A DNA stretch of 64,000 nt from Fomitopsis serialis (lineage: Eukaryota > Basidiomycota > Agaricomycetes > Polyporales > Fomitopsidaceae), in assembly GCF_022376445.1 (NCBI RefSeq), contig NW_025955126.1, positions 22,829-86,828 on the forward strand, written 5' to 3'. Shown here piece by piece: positions 1 through 11,168 of the stretch. Each line of letters begins with the position of its first letter. Position 1 is the first letter of the stretch. The notes beneath the pieces are model-generated. The model had not been told where the DNA came from. It made no database searches and saw only the letters and a program-made list of their open reading frames with translations. A program made the translations under genes and the position numbers.

Positions 1-38
1 CCGGTAGCCGTCCGGATCCCCTGCTCGCCGAGTCGACT

Positions 39-1189
39 ATGGACCCTGAGCCTTCGGCAGGCGTGCCTCAGATGCACCCACCCATGATCGACAACGATGT
101 CGATATGGATCAGGACCGGGTGGCTCCCGCAGCCATCACGCTGTCCGGGCAAGCCGACAAAGCCCAGGCCGAGGGTGTCGACATCGGTGCGGGGAATGAG
201 ATCAAGGCGGGAGAGCGATCCGAGAACTATCCACCGTTGTTCGACGATGATGTCAACATGGATGATGACCCGGTAGTTCCCAGCACCGGCGTGATTTCTG
301 GGCAACCCGAGACGGCCCAGGCCGAAGGTTTCGATGTGGGGTCGGCGGAGTTACCGAAGATGTCAGAGGGCTCCGGCGGGAGTCACTCGGGAAGTGTGAC
401 GCCTCATTCTGAGACGGCGACTTCCCCACGACCTGTCCCCGAGAGCCCCGATGTGTCCGGCGCATCCGCCAAGTCACCGGGCATGGCTGACGACGAGTGT
501 GGGCAGAGTCAGCTGCCCGGTCAGGCTCAACAAGCACCGGGTGTTGGATCCGACGACATGCACCATGCACTCGGACCAAATCGCATGAGCATCAGCCCGC
601 CGCCCAACCGTCCGAGGCACCTCCCCCACTTCCTGTTGCCCTCGGCGAGATCTCGGGCGACACGCCCAATAGCGATAGGGAAGAGGAAGGCGGGGCGGGT
701 GCATACACTGAGCGGAACGTCAATGACTCTCAAAGAACCGTGCCCGAATCCACCCAAGAATCGATCCCCGCAACACCCGATGCATCCGACGACACCTCAC
801 ACTCACACGATGTGAAGGCCCCTGGCGCATGTGCCATTTCTGCCGAGGCATCGGATGCGGCAACACTCAAGGACGCCACAGTCCCGGTGAGTCCTTCGCA
901 CTTGTATTGGGCAATAGACATTGACAGCACTTTGCAGACTGCTACATCCGCGGATCCCGCCCACATCGACCACCCTCCCGAGTCAGATCCCGCCCACTTC
1001 GACCACCCATCCGAGTCAAAGGGTGAGGCAGCGATACAACCCCCCCGGTCAACAGCTTGGCCCAGTCGACGTCGGCGGACAAGGGCAGCTGCCAGGAGAG
1101 ACCGTCGCAGTTGGGTCCTGGTGAGGAAACAGTCGGGGACCGGCCGCATGTCAGCGATTCGCCAAGGCTCCCCGGGTGGACGACATTGA
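39..1189 (+). CDS. Hypothetical acidic, Ser/Pro-rich low-complexity protein (frame change inside)
   Basis: I do not recognise this protein. One frame is open from an ATG at 39 to 815. A second frame with similar composition is open from about 500 to 1189, so a short intron or a one-base shift near 590-660 probably joins them. The N-terminal part contains two imperfect copies of a module of roughly 60 residues, sharing a D-x-D-V-x-M-D-x-D acidic patch followed by GQ..x..AQAEG. The C-terminal end is strongly basic (RRRRTRAAARRDRR). The composition predicts intrinsic disorder and there are no membrane or catalytic motifs. The true start may lie upstream of the window. The frame change could also mean a decaying gene. 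Confidence 0.4.
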
Positions 1190-1727
1190 ACGAGGAGACT
1201 GTGCAGTCGGGCAGTGGACACGAAGGCGAGGAAGTTGTGTAACCGGCGGGGTCGGGCGCCGAGAAATTGTAACGTTGCGAATGTAAAGTACGATATGATT
1301 GGCAAGGAAATGATCGACGTTCGCATGGTCCGTGTTGGCTATGTCTGATAATATTGTGACATCTCAGTGCTTAAGCCCCCGGGATACTCATCAGGGCTGA
1401 TGCAGCTCCGCCGCCCGACTTCCGAAGTCCGACGTCGGACGCCCGACGTCGGACGCCCGACGCGGACGCCCGACCGCGGACGCCCGACCGCGGACGCCCG
1501 ACCGCGGACACCCGACTGGCGGCGGGTTGTGTGACGTAACATTGGTGTGGAAGTCACATTGGTTCAGTCGGATCAGCCGGGCAATTACGGTGCGGTTGAG
1601 CCATATCTGACCACGTGAGTGTGGTTGTGTTGCCACCGACGACGTGCGGCTCTTTCTGCTGAACTCCTTTCTTCTCACTGACAACACATTTCGGATCGAC
1701 TGTGTAGTTGCCTGACACCTAAGAATC
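1190..1727. other. Intergenic stretch with minisatellite array R1
   Basis: No coding signal is seen here. It contains array R1 (listed separately) and the AT-richer upstream region of the gene starting at 1728. The flank GATGCAGCTC just before the array (about 1398-1408) recurs before array R4. Confidence 0.5.
1409..1516 (+). repeat. Minisatellite array R1 (14-bp GGACGCCCGACxxC unit)
   Basis: About seven head-to-tail copies of a roughly 14-bp unit with core CGGACGCCCGAC. The first copies carry GACGT-C variants and the later ones ACCGCG. Each unit can fold into a 5-bp stem (GTCGG/CCGAC) with a 4-nt loop. The same unit in either orientation makes arrays R2-R5 in this window. Confidence 0.85.
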
Positions 1728-3143
1728 ATGACTTCGACATCCACTTCTTCATCAAACCCTACTGGTGCTGCTGAAGTTAACAACCCACTGTATCGGTTTC
1801 AAGAGGCCATGGAAGCGAATGGCGTCATCTATATATATGGCACCCAGATAGCAAACAAGGTGAAGCAGTCCAAGGATCCGCGGTATCAGGATGCCGATCT
1901 TATTCGGAAGATGGTGAGGCAATGCACATTTTGATCCTGACCTGCACTGATAATGTGTTGTCAACTTGCAGTGGAAGGCCGTCCAATCTCTGACGGTATT
2001 TTGTCATTTAGACTCACACTGGTTTGATAAACTTATGCACACTCAGTTCAACATCGCGGATATGTTACGGTCTGCCACGGAAAAGAATTGGCTGGTGTAT
2101 GTGCCCCCCATCGCCATTTCCGCCATGGAAGAGCTAGCCAGCAATGCGTCGGACGACTGCAAGACACGGATGGCCCGAATCAAAGCTGATGACCCAAGGG
2201 TCTTCAAGAACAGCTGGTATTCTGCGAGCGCGCCGCCGGGCATGTCCCACTTGTTTCCCATAGCCGATGCGGCCACGGCCCCTGGTTCATCACAGCTCAG
2301 TGCTATCCCCAGGATGCCCCAAAATGCTTCTCGCACTGTGGCGGACCACTGCACTCAACAACACCGTCTGCGACCCGGGATGCAGTTTCCTTCGAGCTCC
2401 CTGACTTCGGTCGTGTTGCTATGGACGAAAATGGACCCGCCGAGCCTGGTGTCGCCCGAGTCCTCGGCCCACACCACCAAACATGGAGGATGCGTCGGCT
2501 ACGCCCCATTGGGAGTGCCTCAAGGCATCGGACGACGAGGTGGACAGTGCCGTGAGTGAGTTGGCGATGGGTCGGCGGATGATGGCAACTGATGCAATAC
2601 AGGCCCACCGCACGGATACCAGCGAGGAGGTAGATGAATTGGAGGAGCGGGTGATCACAACGGCTAGAGGCCAAGGGTACACGTCGGGCTGAGACGACAC
2701 ATTCCGGCGACAACGATGGTGGGCAGGGGGGTTAACTTGGCGGAAGGCGTGCGGCTCGGGGATGCAGGGCAAAGGAAGCGGACGGGCTCAAACAGAGACA
2801 TCAAAATCTCGCTGCCATGCTGATGAACGGCGGAAAGTGGTGCCAGCATATATCGGGGCGCCGCCACCGAGTGGGTCATCTCACCTATTGCATTGTAATG
2901 GTGGCTGACATGGATGGGATTACAGGGTATGGTCCTCGGGCTGGTCATGCAAGTGACCAGGGCATCGAGCTGTTCGAGACTGCAGCTGATGTCTCATGCG
3001 AACTGTATGAACTTCGGCAGGAGAACGCGAAGCTTCATGTGATGCACGACCAGCTTCGCGAGGACTTTGCGGCTTTGCGGCAGCGCCTCCTTGCAGATAC
3101 CAAGGCAACTGACTCGACCAAAATGTCACACAACAGTGATTAA
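1728..3143 (+). CDS. Hypothetical multi-exon protein with C-terminal coiled coil
   Basis: I do not recognise the family. The ATG at 1728 opens a Ser/Thr-rich start, then a segment ending LIRKM at 1913. An intron (1914-1971, GTGAGG..TTGCAG) joins it in phase to WKAVQSLTVF. Later introns fit at about 2552-2602 (GTGAGT..ACAG), 2679-2728 (50 nt, GTACAC..GGCAG) and 2869-2931 (GTGGGT..TTACAG). A further splice or frame change near 2340-2480 is needed but I could not place it. The last exon (about 2932-3143) has heptad-like spacing (CELYELRQENAKL) predicting a coiled coil. The stop is at 3141. Function is unknown. Confidence 0.5.
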
Positions 3144-3290
3144 ATTGCATTTTCGTGGTTGTATGTACATGTATGGCAGCCAACTCATTTCAATGGAGGA
3201 TCGCCTGAAGCCAAAGCGCAACTATCAGCCTACCATGACACCCCTCTTCGAGCCTTGATCCGCATCACTTGACGAGCGAGTTATACAGGG

Positions 3291-3367
3291 TGTCCGAGCG
3301 TCCGACAGCGGGCGTCCGACAGCGGGCGTCCGACAGCGGGCGTCCGACAGCGGGCTTCCGATGTCGG
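3291..3367 (-). repeat. Minisatellite array R2 (GTCCGACAGCGGGC unit)
   Basis: Five near-perfect 14-bp units with the variant core CCGACAGCGGGC, in reverse orientation to R1. The array lies between the convergent 3' ends of the genes ending at 3143 (+) and 3572 (-). Confidence 0.85.
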
Positions 3368-3571
3368 CCGCCATACAGGGACACCCATATGTCCGGTTGT
3401 CACACAGCTGAGTACATAAGTGTTTGCAGGCTGCAGAACACTTTGCTGTGTTGCTTGCACCAGTGCCGTGGGTTGGCAACATGGAGCACGAGGTATATTT
3501 GCAGTGCTTTGTAAATAAGCACAGAGTGCCACAACGGTTGTACACATTCTACACCACAAGCGTATCCCATC

Positions 3572-4646
3572 TCACATGTCATCGAGGCTAACGAACTCAG
3601 TGTAGTTTTGAGTAAAGTATACCGTATCTTCCATGACAGGGTGCTCGGCACCCCTCGCGAACCAGTCATGGACGTCCCGCTCATTCGCCGCCAAGGCTGA
3701 CTCCCAGAACCGAATTTCGGCCGAGATGTATTCGTCCATGTAGTCGTTGTGCGCTTTCAGCGCGGCGATGCACTCATGGAGGAACTCAATCTCCTCCGCT
3801 TGATCGAGCACCTTCTGCATGGTGCCGTCCTGCCTCGGCTGGCCAAACCCTGGGGGACTTTGCGGAACTGGAATGACGAGGGAGGGGAGGAGTCGTAGGT
3901 TCAGTCGGTACAAGGAGTGTCCGACATGCTGCCGACGGACAAGTCAACGGCTGTATCAATGGGAGTACAAAACATACTCACCTCCTGGCTGTGGAGCATC
4001 TCCACACGATTCATGGCGGCTTGATCCGCCTCACATTCCGCTATCTGCGCCTCTACCATCTCATCCACTGCCTCCACCCGGCTGTTCTCGGCGGCAAGCG
4101 TGTCGTGTACTTGTGTGCGAAACGCGGACGTTGAGACCTCACCCGGGGGGAGAAGCCCGGTGCCTAGTGATTCTGGCATTAGCCGAGACCATTCTCATGC
4201 TAGCTACACATACCATCGTCGACCTCATGCTTCGCGGACATCCATGCAACACCCGGCGGGACCTGAATGAGGGGCTCCGGCTCTCGGCTCGCTTTTGGGA
4301 TGACTATGTCACTCAAACGTGAAAGTGTCGCTTCCCCCGATTCCTCCGCGCCACCCACGATATCCCAAAAGCGGGCCATGGCATCCGTAATACCTAGCGC
4401 CGTCTGGGTGTTCTCGTCGGAAAGACGCTTGAGCCCCGTCGTGAGCGCAGCCATGCACTGAACAAGAAACGTATCAGCGCTTCACTCCATGCCATTGCAC
4501 CGAGGTTCTACCATCGATTTCACAAGCTGCGCATTGGCTTCGGCTGTGCTTAGGTTGTCTTGCCAGCTGACAAATGCTGCCTTCGCCATTGGAAGGGCCT
4601 GGTTGTCGCACACATTGTCGTAGTCTTGCGCGGTGGGGACGGCCAT
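3572..4646 (-). CDS. Hypothetical helical multi-exon protein
   Basis: I do not recognise the family. The start ATG at 4646 opens MAVPTAQDYDNVCDNQAL. A 53-nt intron (GTAGAA..GTTCAG, about 4511-4459) joins QLVKSM to CMAALTTGLKRLSDENTQ. Downstream coding blocks are about 4454-4210, 4170-3985 (AAENSRVEAVDEMVEAQIAE) and 3830-3572, the last ending YTEFVSLDDM before the stop. Introns lie between these blocks, but only the first is defined with confidence. The blocks are rich in Ala, Glu and Leu with few prolines, suggesting long helices. Its 3' end converges on the gene at 1728-3143 with array R2 between them. Confidence 0.5.
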
Positions 4647-4810
4647 GGAAAGGACTTCGGAGGTGGTGAGAATTGCGATTGAGTGATGAGATGAGAGGAG
4701 ATAGGAGGGTACGTAATGGACATGGGATCAAGCCATTGTGGCCATATTTCTCACACTCGCCACAAGCACGTGCATAGCAGGGCATGCGCGACCACGCGGT
4801 CCGAGATCAT

Positions 4811-4887
4811 GCGTCGTCCGACATCGGGTGTCCGACATCGGGCGTCCGACATCGGGCGTCCGACATCGGGCGTCCGACATCGGGTCC
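4811..4887 (-). repeat. Minisatellite array R3 (GTCCGACATCGGGC unit)
   Basis: Five consecutive 14-bp units, almost identical to each other, carrying the CATCG variant. Same orientation as R2. It lies between the start of the gene at 4646 (-) and the stop of the gene at 4974 (-). Confidence 0.85.
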
Positions 4888-4973
4888 TCGGCTTGGGCTG
4901 TATGGATACATTCGTTACCTCGCTTTCTCTTCTCTGTATTGCCTATCTCATGCCCATATTTCGATCCGTCCAA

Positions 4974-6109
4974 TCACCAATATCCGTACGACATAACAGA
5001 TGCATAGGTGGAATAATCGTCGGCGGCAATACGAGTGTCAATCCTCATCCTCGGACTCGACCTCGACGTCCTCCTCGACCTCGACTCCTCGTCGCCCTCC
5101 TCGTCCTCGTCCTCTTCATCCTCGTCGTGCTGCTGCTGCCCCTCCACCCCCTCGTCGCCACCATCGCTGCCCTCAGCGCCCTCGCCGTCGCCTTCATCGT
5201 CCTCGGGATTGTCGTCGCTGCCATCGGCCTTGTCACGTTCACCCTCCGGAGCCAACAAGAAGGCCTCGGGAGTTTCAATCATCTCCCGGGAGAGACGCGC
5301 ATGAGCGACGGCGTCTGCCTCGCTACGCTGCACCAGCTGATCGATCTGGGCCCGGAACTTGTGGTCGTAAATGCTCCCCCAATGTCCCTTACCACCTTTC
5401 ACACCACCGACGAACGCCCAACCAATGCCGCCGCCGCCGCTTCGGTACGGACGGATCCATGCCGCCTCCGTCCCAACGATGGCGACACCGTAAGGGAAGT
5501 CGGCGGTTGTTATCGGAATGTCGAGCGCGATCCGCATGAGGTACGCCTTGAGCTGCGTCATGATAGCCTTGCGATGGGTCGATGTCGGTGTCGTCTTGCC
5601 CTCGTCGAGCGAGCCTATTTCCACGACAAGGCGCGGAAGCTCGGCCTTCAGCTCGTTCGTGCCGATCTCAAGACCATAGTACGACGCGACGACAAAGTCG
5701 GGCATCTTGGTGCCGCTCTTCTGCCGCTTGAAAACGACTCCTCCTGCAGCAGGTGAGCGGATGCCCTGAAAGTGAAACACCGACCACGTACCCGTGTAGT
5801 CGGTGCTCACGGGAGCACCGTGGCTGAGCACTTCGCAGCAGCAGCCAGCTCCGCGTTGCCCCGGCGGCGGTGAAGAACATCAAGAACGTCCTGCCCCGGA
5901 ACGGGCGGGCGAAGCGGTTCTTGGGGCTTGACCATGTCGTGCCGAAAGCGCACGGAGAGGTACTTGTTCCATGCTCCGTAGGTGGAGTATTGGCTAGACG
6001 TAGGACACGTCCGCCAGTGGTTGAAGATTTGCCTGAGGCGATTGTCGAGATCGACATGTCCGTCAAATGATACCTACAGGGTGTTAGGGTTGCTGCCCGC
6101 ATGCGTCCA
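4974..6109 (-). CDS. Hypothetical protein with possible nuclease-like core and acidic tail
   Basis: The clearest frame runs from about 5830 to 4974. It holds a folded-looking segment with PDFVVASYYG followed about 25 residues later by LPRLVVEIGS, then QLKAYLMRIALDI. This spacing is reminiscent of restriction-endonuclease-like (PD-(D/E)XK) folds, but the expected Lys after the E is absent, so the resemblance is weak. The C-terminal quarter is a highly acidic run (DEDEEDEDEEGDEES) followed by basic RSRRTSRSS. An upstream coding block on the same strand, about 6068-5835 (FNHWRTCP..NKYLSVRFRHDM), is in another frame. It is probably an earlier exon; a GTGAGC..TTTCAG intron is visible near 5820-5776, but its phase does not fit cleanly, so a one-base indel is possible. 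Confidence 0.45.
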
Positions 6110-6117
6110 GGCATCAC

Positions 6118-6927
6118 TGCTTACCGCGTTCATGTTTGTCGATGCTGCACGAGTGTTGCACGTCGGCTGCTGCTTAAGACAATGCCCACCTTCTTATATA
6201 TGGATGTATCGTGCTCTGAACATGGCTGCACGAATGCAATGATTCTCGGCCAATAGGGTCTCTCGGAAGCGCTGCACGGATGGAGAGCACATTTCGGATG
6301 TTCGCCTGAGTCATGCAGAAGGCGGCATTTGGCCGTCGGGCACGGTGATGCGGCCTCAGCAATGGTCAAGAGACATGCTGATGGAGCACAATGACTCATT
6401 GCCGCTGTTTGCTATCTCATCGTGCGGGGACTCCACACCCAAGTTCCGCACAGAGATTCCCTTATCGCTGGATTCGCAATAGAGACGTATCCTCCCCATC
6501 GGAAGCTCCGTAGCTGTTCCCGCCTTTCGTCCGCTCTCTTGCGGAGCATCCTCACACGGCCGAACTCAGCTTGTCATGCGCTACCAACGGCCTTCGCCTG
6601 AGGCCACGGGTTAGCGGAACACGGGGAAGAATCCGGTATGCATGACATTGTCTTTGAAAGCAACGCTCACACGCCCGAACTCAGTCTGACATCGGCTCCC
6701 GAACGCCTACTGGCGCAGGCCCATAGATATCGGAACACGGCAGAAGGAAGCAGCGTGGGTATTAGTCACGTGATTGTGTCAGGCACAGTGTCAGGGCCAT
6801 CATAATATAGATCGCGACAGCATCTTATCTGTTAACGGCAATCTCACAAGCAGCAGCCACACAGAACCAAGTGAGTTCCATGACACTCTGGCAAGCGTTC
6901 GCATTGACTGACTTATCCATCCCCAGG
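6118..6927. other. Intergenic region with a degenerate direct repeat
   Basis: No gene is recognised. Two diverged copies of an approximately 85-bp segment lie at about 6549-6632 and 6661-6744. Both carry CTCACACG, CCGAACTCAG, a central TGGC/TCGCC block and CGGAACACGG at matching spacing. The rest is probably upstream sequence for the gene starting at 6928 (+). Confidence 0.45.
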
Positions 6928-7561
6928 ATGGGCATGATTGGGGGCTACATACTGCCCGAGAGCAGTGTCCACGATTTCTGGGCGAAGAGGTGGGGTGAAC
7001 AGCACCTCGAGGATACCCCGGCGGATGAGGAGCCCGGCGTGTATGACGATGTCTCGCACGACATCGTCTACTTAATCGAGTGGGTGCGCTCGCTCCCAGC
7101 GACTCACCGCGTTGCACCAGTTAGCTGTGCGTACCCTCCCCAGTTTTCGGATGTGTTATTGACACCCCCCTGATAATATAGGGCTCCTCGGCAAGCACGG
7201 CGAAACCGCCGTGATTATTACGGCATGGGAGGATCAGAAGAGACACTTCCGTCGCATCCTCGAAGACAAAGCTCAGGAGGAGCTTCGGGACACATTTGTG
7301 CAGGCTGCCAACGAGGCTGCTGGGCACGATGTGTTTGCTCTGAAGGACCTTCAGTACTTCAGCATGTCGGAACAATACCTCGTCCTTCCGCTCGCGATGT
7401 GAGTACCGACTCGCTTGTGCCGTTCGCTCCCGACGACTGATTTATAATGTAACAGGTGCTATGACCGTCCGCGCGCGGCACACGAAGTGCCGGTCAACAG
7501 CGCCCCCCAGAATGTTCGGGCCCCGGCCCTGCCGGTAATGTGTCGCGGCACGGCTGAGTAG
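6928..7561 (+). CDS. Hypothetical three-exon protein
   Basis: I do not recognise the family. The ATG at 6928 follows an intron-like CCCCAG, so a 5' UTR intron or an upstream coding exon (GTGAGT donor at about 6872) is possible. Exon 1 is 6928-7126 and ends in phase 1. Intron GTGCGT..ATATAG (7127-7181) leads to exon 2 (7182-7398; WLLGKHGETAVIITAWEDQK). Intron GTGAGT..AACAG (7399-7455) leads to exon 3 (7456-7561) ending CRGTAE and TAG. All three phases agree, giving a compact protein of about 175 residues. Exon 2 is predicted helical; there is no catalytic motif. Its 3' end converges with the gene ending at 7987 across array R4. Confidence 0.6.
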
Positions 7562-7986
7562 CACTTATTTACTTGCATGTTGTTGTACCCTATATGCGTT
7601 GTATGATACTGTATGCCCGGCAAATGAGTACACAGTGGGCTCGCCGAGTGCGAGTCTGATAAGAGAAATTATATTGAATGGTCGTTCCAATGGAATAAAC
7701 ACTATCCCGGGGTAACGGACAGTAAGCGCAGTCTCATGTCAGAGATGCAGCTCGGACGCCCGACCGCGGACGCCCGACATCGGACGCCCGACATCGGACG
7801 CCGGACGAACGAGGTCGGACGAATGAGGTCGGATGAACGAGGTCTGACGACCACAATCACATACTCAATAGTCATACAAGTCACTCAGTATACATTCAAT
7901 AATTATGGAGGAGTGAACTCCATTGACGTCCAGCCTCTCCTACACATGTATACACCACCCATGTTGTGTCATATGTACAGGGAAAT
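7562..7986. other. Convergent intergenic region with array R4
   Basis: No gene is seen. It holds array R4 and the presumed 3' UTRs of the genes ending at 7561 (+) and 7987 (-). Confidence 0.5.
7751..7848 (+). repeat. Minisatellite array R4 with a diverged second half
   Basis: About four units of GGACGCCCGACxxC (ACCGC, then ACATC variants), followed by about three units of a derived repeat, GAACGAGGTCGGAC, which keeps the GTCGGAC half of the unit. Same orientation as R1. The preceding GATGCAGCTC also precedes R1. Confidence 0.8.
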
Positions 7987-10900
7987 CTAACCACGGCGAA
8001 GTCTTTTGGTAACCCGCTGCTCCTCCTTAGGAGACCCATGCACCCCTTTCCGCCCACGCTTCCTTATCCTCGCGCCGATTGCGGAGGCATCGGATCCGGT
8101 GCCCGGAGGATTCATAAGTCGCTTCGTCCGCTGAGGAACCTCCCGCCATTCTCGGGCCAATGCCTTGCAGGCATAAAGGAGGCGCTCCTTGACGAAAACA
8201 TGGTCGTGGAGTGTCTGAAGTACGTGTTCCGGCAAATTATACTTATCGCGATTACTCGATAACGCCATTTCCAGATCGTGCAGCAGCATTCCAATCGTCA
8301 GAGCGACGGTCAGTGCCTCATCAACACTGATGGAAGTGTCCTTCATGCTCGTCGTTATCCGGGTGAGCCAGGACTTGAATGCTCTGATCTCGGTTGCGTT
8401 CGTGTGGACAGCGGGCGGGCAATGAGACTTCCGGTAGGACCACATACCCCATTCCCAAGTCTTGGTCGTATGCCAAGATCCGGCGTGTGACTGTCAGGAT
8501 ATCATTGCTCAGCATGGAGAGTACACACTCACAATGCGGAAGCTTACCAACGGTGCAATGACTTCCAACAGCGCACAATAGTATTGCTTCTTGACAGTTC
8601 CCGCAGAAACCTTAGCCGATCGAACATGTCGTCCCTCATTTTGGCAGGAGCCCCGATCTCAATCTCACAATCGTCATCGGGTCCGCTGACGATGGCGACG
8701 ACAGGCGATTTATGGCCGCTTGATCACCGCCGTCCGCCCGGGGCACTGAGTGCGATGCGACCGCCATCGGTACATCAGTTGTACGGAAGGTCCTGAGGAG
8801 CCCTGGCGACCCGTACGGCGCATTGCATTGTGGGGCAACGGCTTGCCCGAGCGAGCGGTCTTTTCCAAAGGCACGGACGGTAAGCGTGCAGCACTATTGC
8901 GCTCACCGGGCAATGAGGCTGTATTGAACGGTTGGGATGGTCCGGCACCGTTCCTATCCGCCCGACGCTGTCGGGGCACCACCCGCGGTGGCGGACAAGG
9001 CGAATCCGACCGCGGCCCGGGGCTGCCCTGATGGAGTGGACTGCTCATGCGCTCGATAACGAGACCCGATGTCAACTTGACAGGCGCCGTTCGTCGCTTC
9101 ACATTCGGCCGTGTCGCCGGACGATGAGATGGCGCCGGACTAAAAAGATCGGACGGAAAAGGGCGATCAGCTCGTCCCTTGCCTTTCCGATCCACCGGGA
9201 CGAAGACTGGTTGCAGGATTGGCGACGACACAGCGGATGGGATGCCCGTGTCTGATGCGGGCAGGATGTCAGAATGCGGACTTTGCTTTACCGTCAACAT
9301 GTCGATGTCAAGCTCCGATTGCAGGTTCGCCAGGGGCGATGGCGCGGCTCCCGGCGAAGACAGGGCGGCCGACCTTTCTTGCTCGTGAGGAGGGGGGGGC
9401 GGGGTAGCGGGATCGCTTCCAGTTGACGAGCTCGATGATTGGCACGTCGACGAAGAAGAGGACGATTCCTTGTCAGATGAATCATGCTGGTTGGCGATAT
9501 CCTCTTCACTGTGTGCCTCATCCGACTGGTGTCCGGGTTGATTGTCCCGCTCATCATCACCGTCGGAAGCATCACTGTCTTTCGCCGGAGTCACGCTAGC
9601 ACGCTTTGAGGGACGTCCATTCGACCGACGACCCTTCGGACGGGGGGACGACTGACGGCGCGGCGTGCGCTCCGGGCAGCGCGGCGGGAAGCAGTCCTCG
9701 GCTCCTCATGCTCCAGAGACACGATTTCGCTTTGATGGTTTCGGTAGGCAATGAAACGCATCACAAAGGCAAGCCGTGAGGAATTAGCCCTTGTACGCCA
9801 GTGTGCGATAAGAGAGTCAACCTCCGCCTGTTTCAGATGCGACGGTTCTTGGAGGGTGACACCGTCAGGAAGCGACCCGGCCTCGAGAAGCTTCTCCGGA
9901 GTCGCCTGGAGAGCGACCCAGGGGACTTTCAACTTCGGCATATTTGTATAGGCCACTGTTGCATCACTGTCAGCACCCAATGATATCACACAGATTGGAT
10001 GCATACCGTAATGAAGCCGGACGAAGTCAGAAATAAAAGCCTTCTTGTTCCGTAGATTTTTGAAGCACTCGGCGCCGTGGTGGGGCATACAGGGGGTGTT
10101 GTCATCGTACATCTCCCAGTCAATCTTCGGCACACCCCGCTTACTCGCCCTGACATCCGCATCACTCTCCTCCGATAAGTCCTCGCCCGCTGCAATGAGG
10201 AAATTGTGCATGAGCTACCCGGACTAGCCAGGACATGGTGGAGGCCATTCACGTACCGAACAATTTGTGCCCATAGTCCTTGAATAGATCTCGGAACCCG
10301 TCCGCACGTTTGTAGTCGGGGTACATGTCCTTGAATTTCACCCGACCCGCTGCACGCTGGGCGTTGGGGTCGACAAGGTCGTTGCAATCAAAGCTGGTGA
10401 TAACGGAAGGATGAGAATATATGGAGTCAATTACAACGGTGGTACTCACTCGATTAAACACGGTTTCCCTTCCAGGGATTTGTAAACGGCGTGGACGAAC
10501 ACACGCATGCCGAAGTTCCTCCAGACGTAATTTGCGAAGTCTAACATGACCGCTTTGCTCTTCCGAACGATGTTCCGGTCCTGCAATTCATGAGGTTGAC
10601 CTTCCGAGTTCCATCGGACGGCCTCCTGCTTGTACTCCCGCTGTTTCGCCCGGGGCAGACTGTTGGCCAGATTGCGCAGCTCCTTTTGATAAGTCGCGAG
10701 AAAGTCCTTGTCTCCGTGGGTGACCCCAGTCACAGCCATCTTCTCATCCAACTCCGCGGGCATGTGCCAAGCTACCACACGGTGCCAGTTGAGCCGCCGG
10801 CCGAACACAGCAGGACGGTCTTTCCGTTTCTTGTTCTTAACAGGTGCGGCATTGTAAAACCAAGCCCGAACAGCCTGATTAATCATTATACAATGTATCC

Positions 10901-11085
10901 GCACTGCACGACAACCTACGTACCTTTTTTCCCTCCTTCTTCAACGGCTTTCCCCGGTGGGCCTCCAACTTCTCGACGGCACGCGAGCGGACATCTTTAC
11001 GGTCATTTGAGTCACCTGCCTTCCACTCCGGGAGGAAGCTACGCAGGATGAGGAGTTCACCAGGAGTATACGATGTGGCCGGCAT
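7987..11085 (-). CDS. KDZ-linked accessory protein with WFYN helix-turn-helix-like N-terminus (multi-exon)
   Basis: The start ATG at 11085 lies 83 bp from the ATG of the KDZ transposase on the other strand, so the two share a divergent promoter. Exon 1 ends KPLKKEGKK. Intron GTACGT..AATCAG (about 10924-10876) joins it to AVRAWFYNAAP, a WF-x-N pattern reminiscent of homeodomain or transposase helix-turn-helix tails. Further introns lie at about 10452-10397 and 10254-10213. The next block (about 10211-9600) contains HYGMHPICVISLGAD and basic C-terminal runs. The frame then changes near 9600-9720 into a Ser/Asp-rich disordered region (about 9594-8709), and the gene ends with basic blocks down to 7987. 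I infer an accessory transposon protein that may bind DNA; the later exon structure is uncertain. Confidence 0.5.
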
Positions 11086-11168
11086 GGTGGGTGGAGAGAG
11101 CTAAGGTGGGATTAATGCACATCCGCATATCGGCAAGGCGGCTAACAATTGGGTAGACCCAACCGGAC
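11086..11168. promoter_or_regulatory. Bidirectional promoter of the KDZ gene pair
   Basis: Only 83 bp separate the divergent start codons at 11085 (-) and 11169 (+). Any promoters for the two genes must therefore overlap here or lie in the 5' ends of the genes. No clear TATA box is visible. Confidence 0.5.

Noticed and set aside
3291..3367. CRISPR-like short repeats
   Set aside because: Units are directly tandem without spacers and the genome is eukaryotic; they are minisatellites.
4716..5756. 346-codon plus-strand frame rich in Leu/Val/Pro, looking like a membrane protein
   Set aside because: It is the antisense shadow of the acidic Glu/Asp tail and of the gene on the minus strand, and it begins in minisatellite R3.
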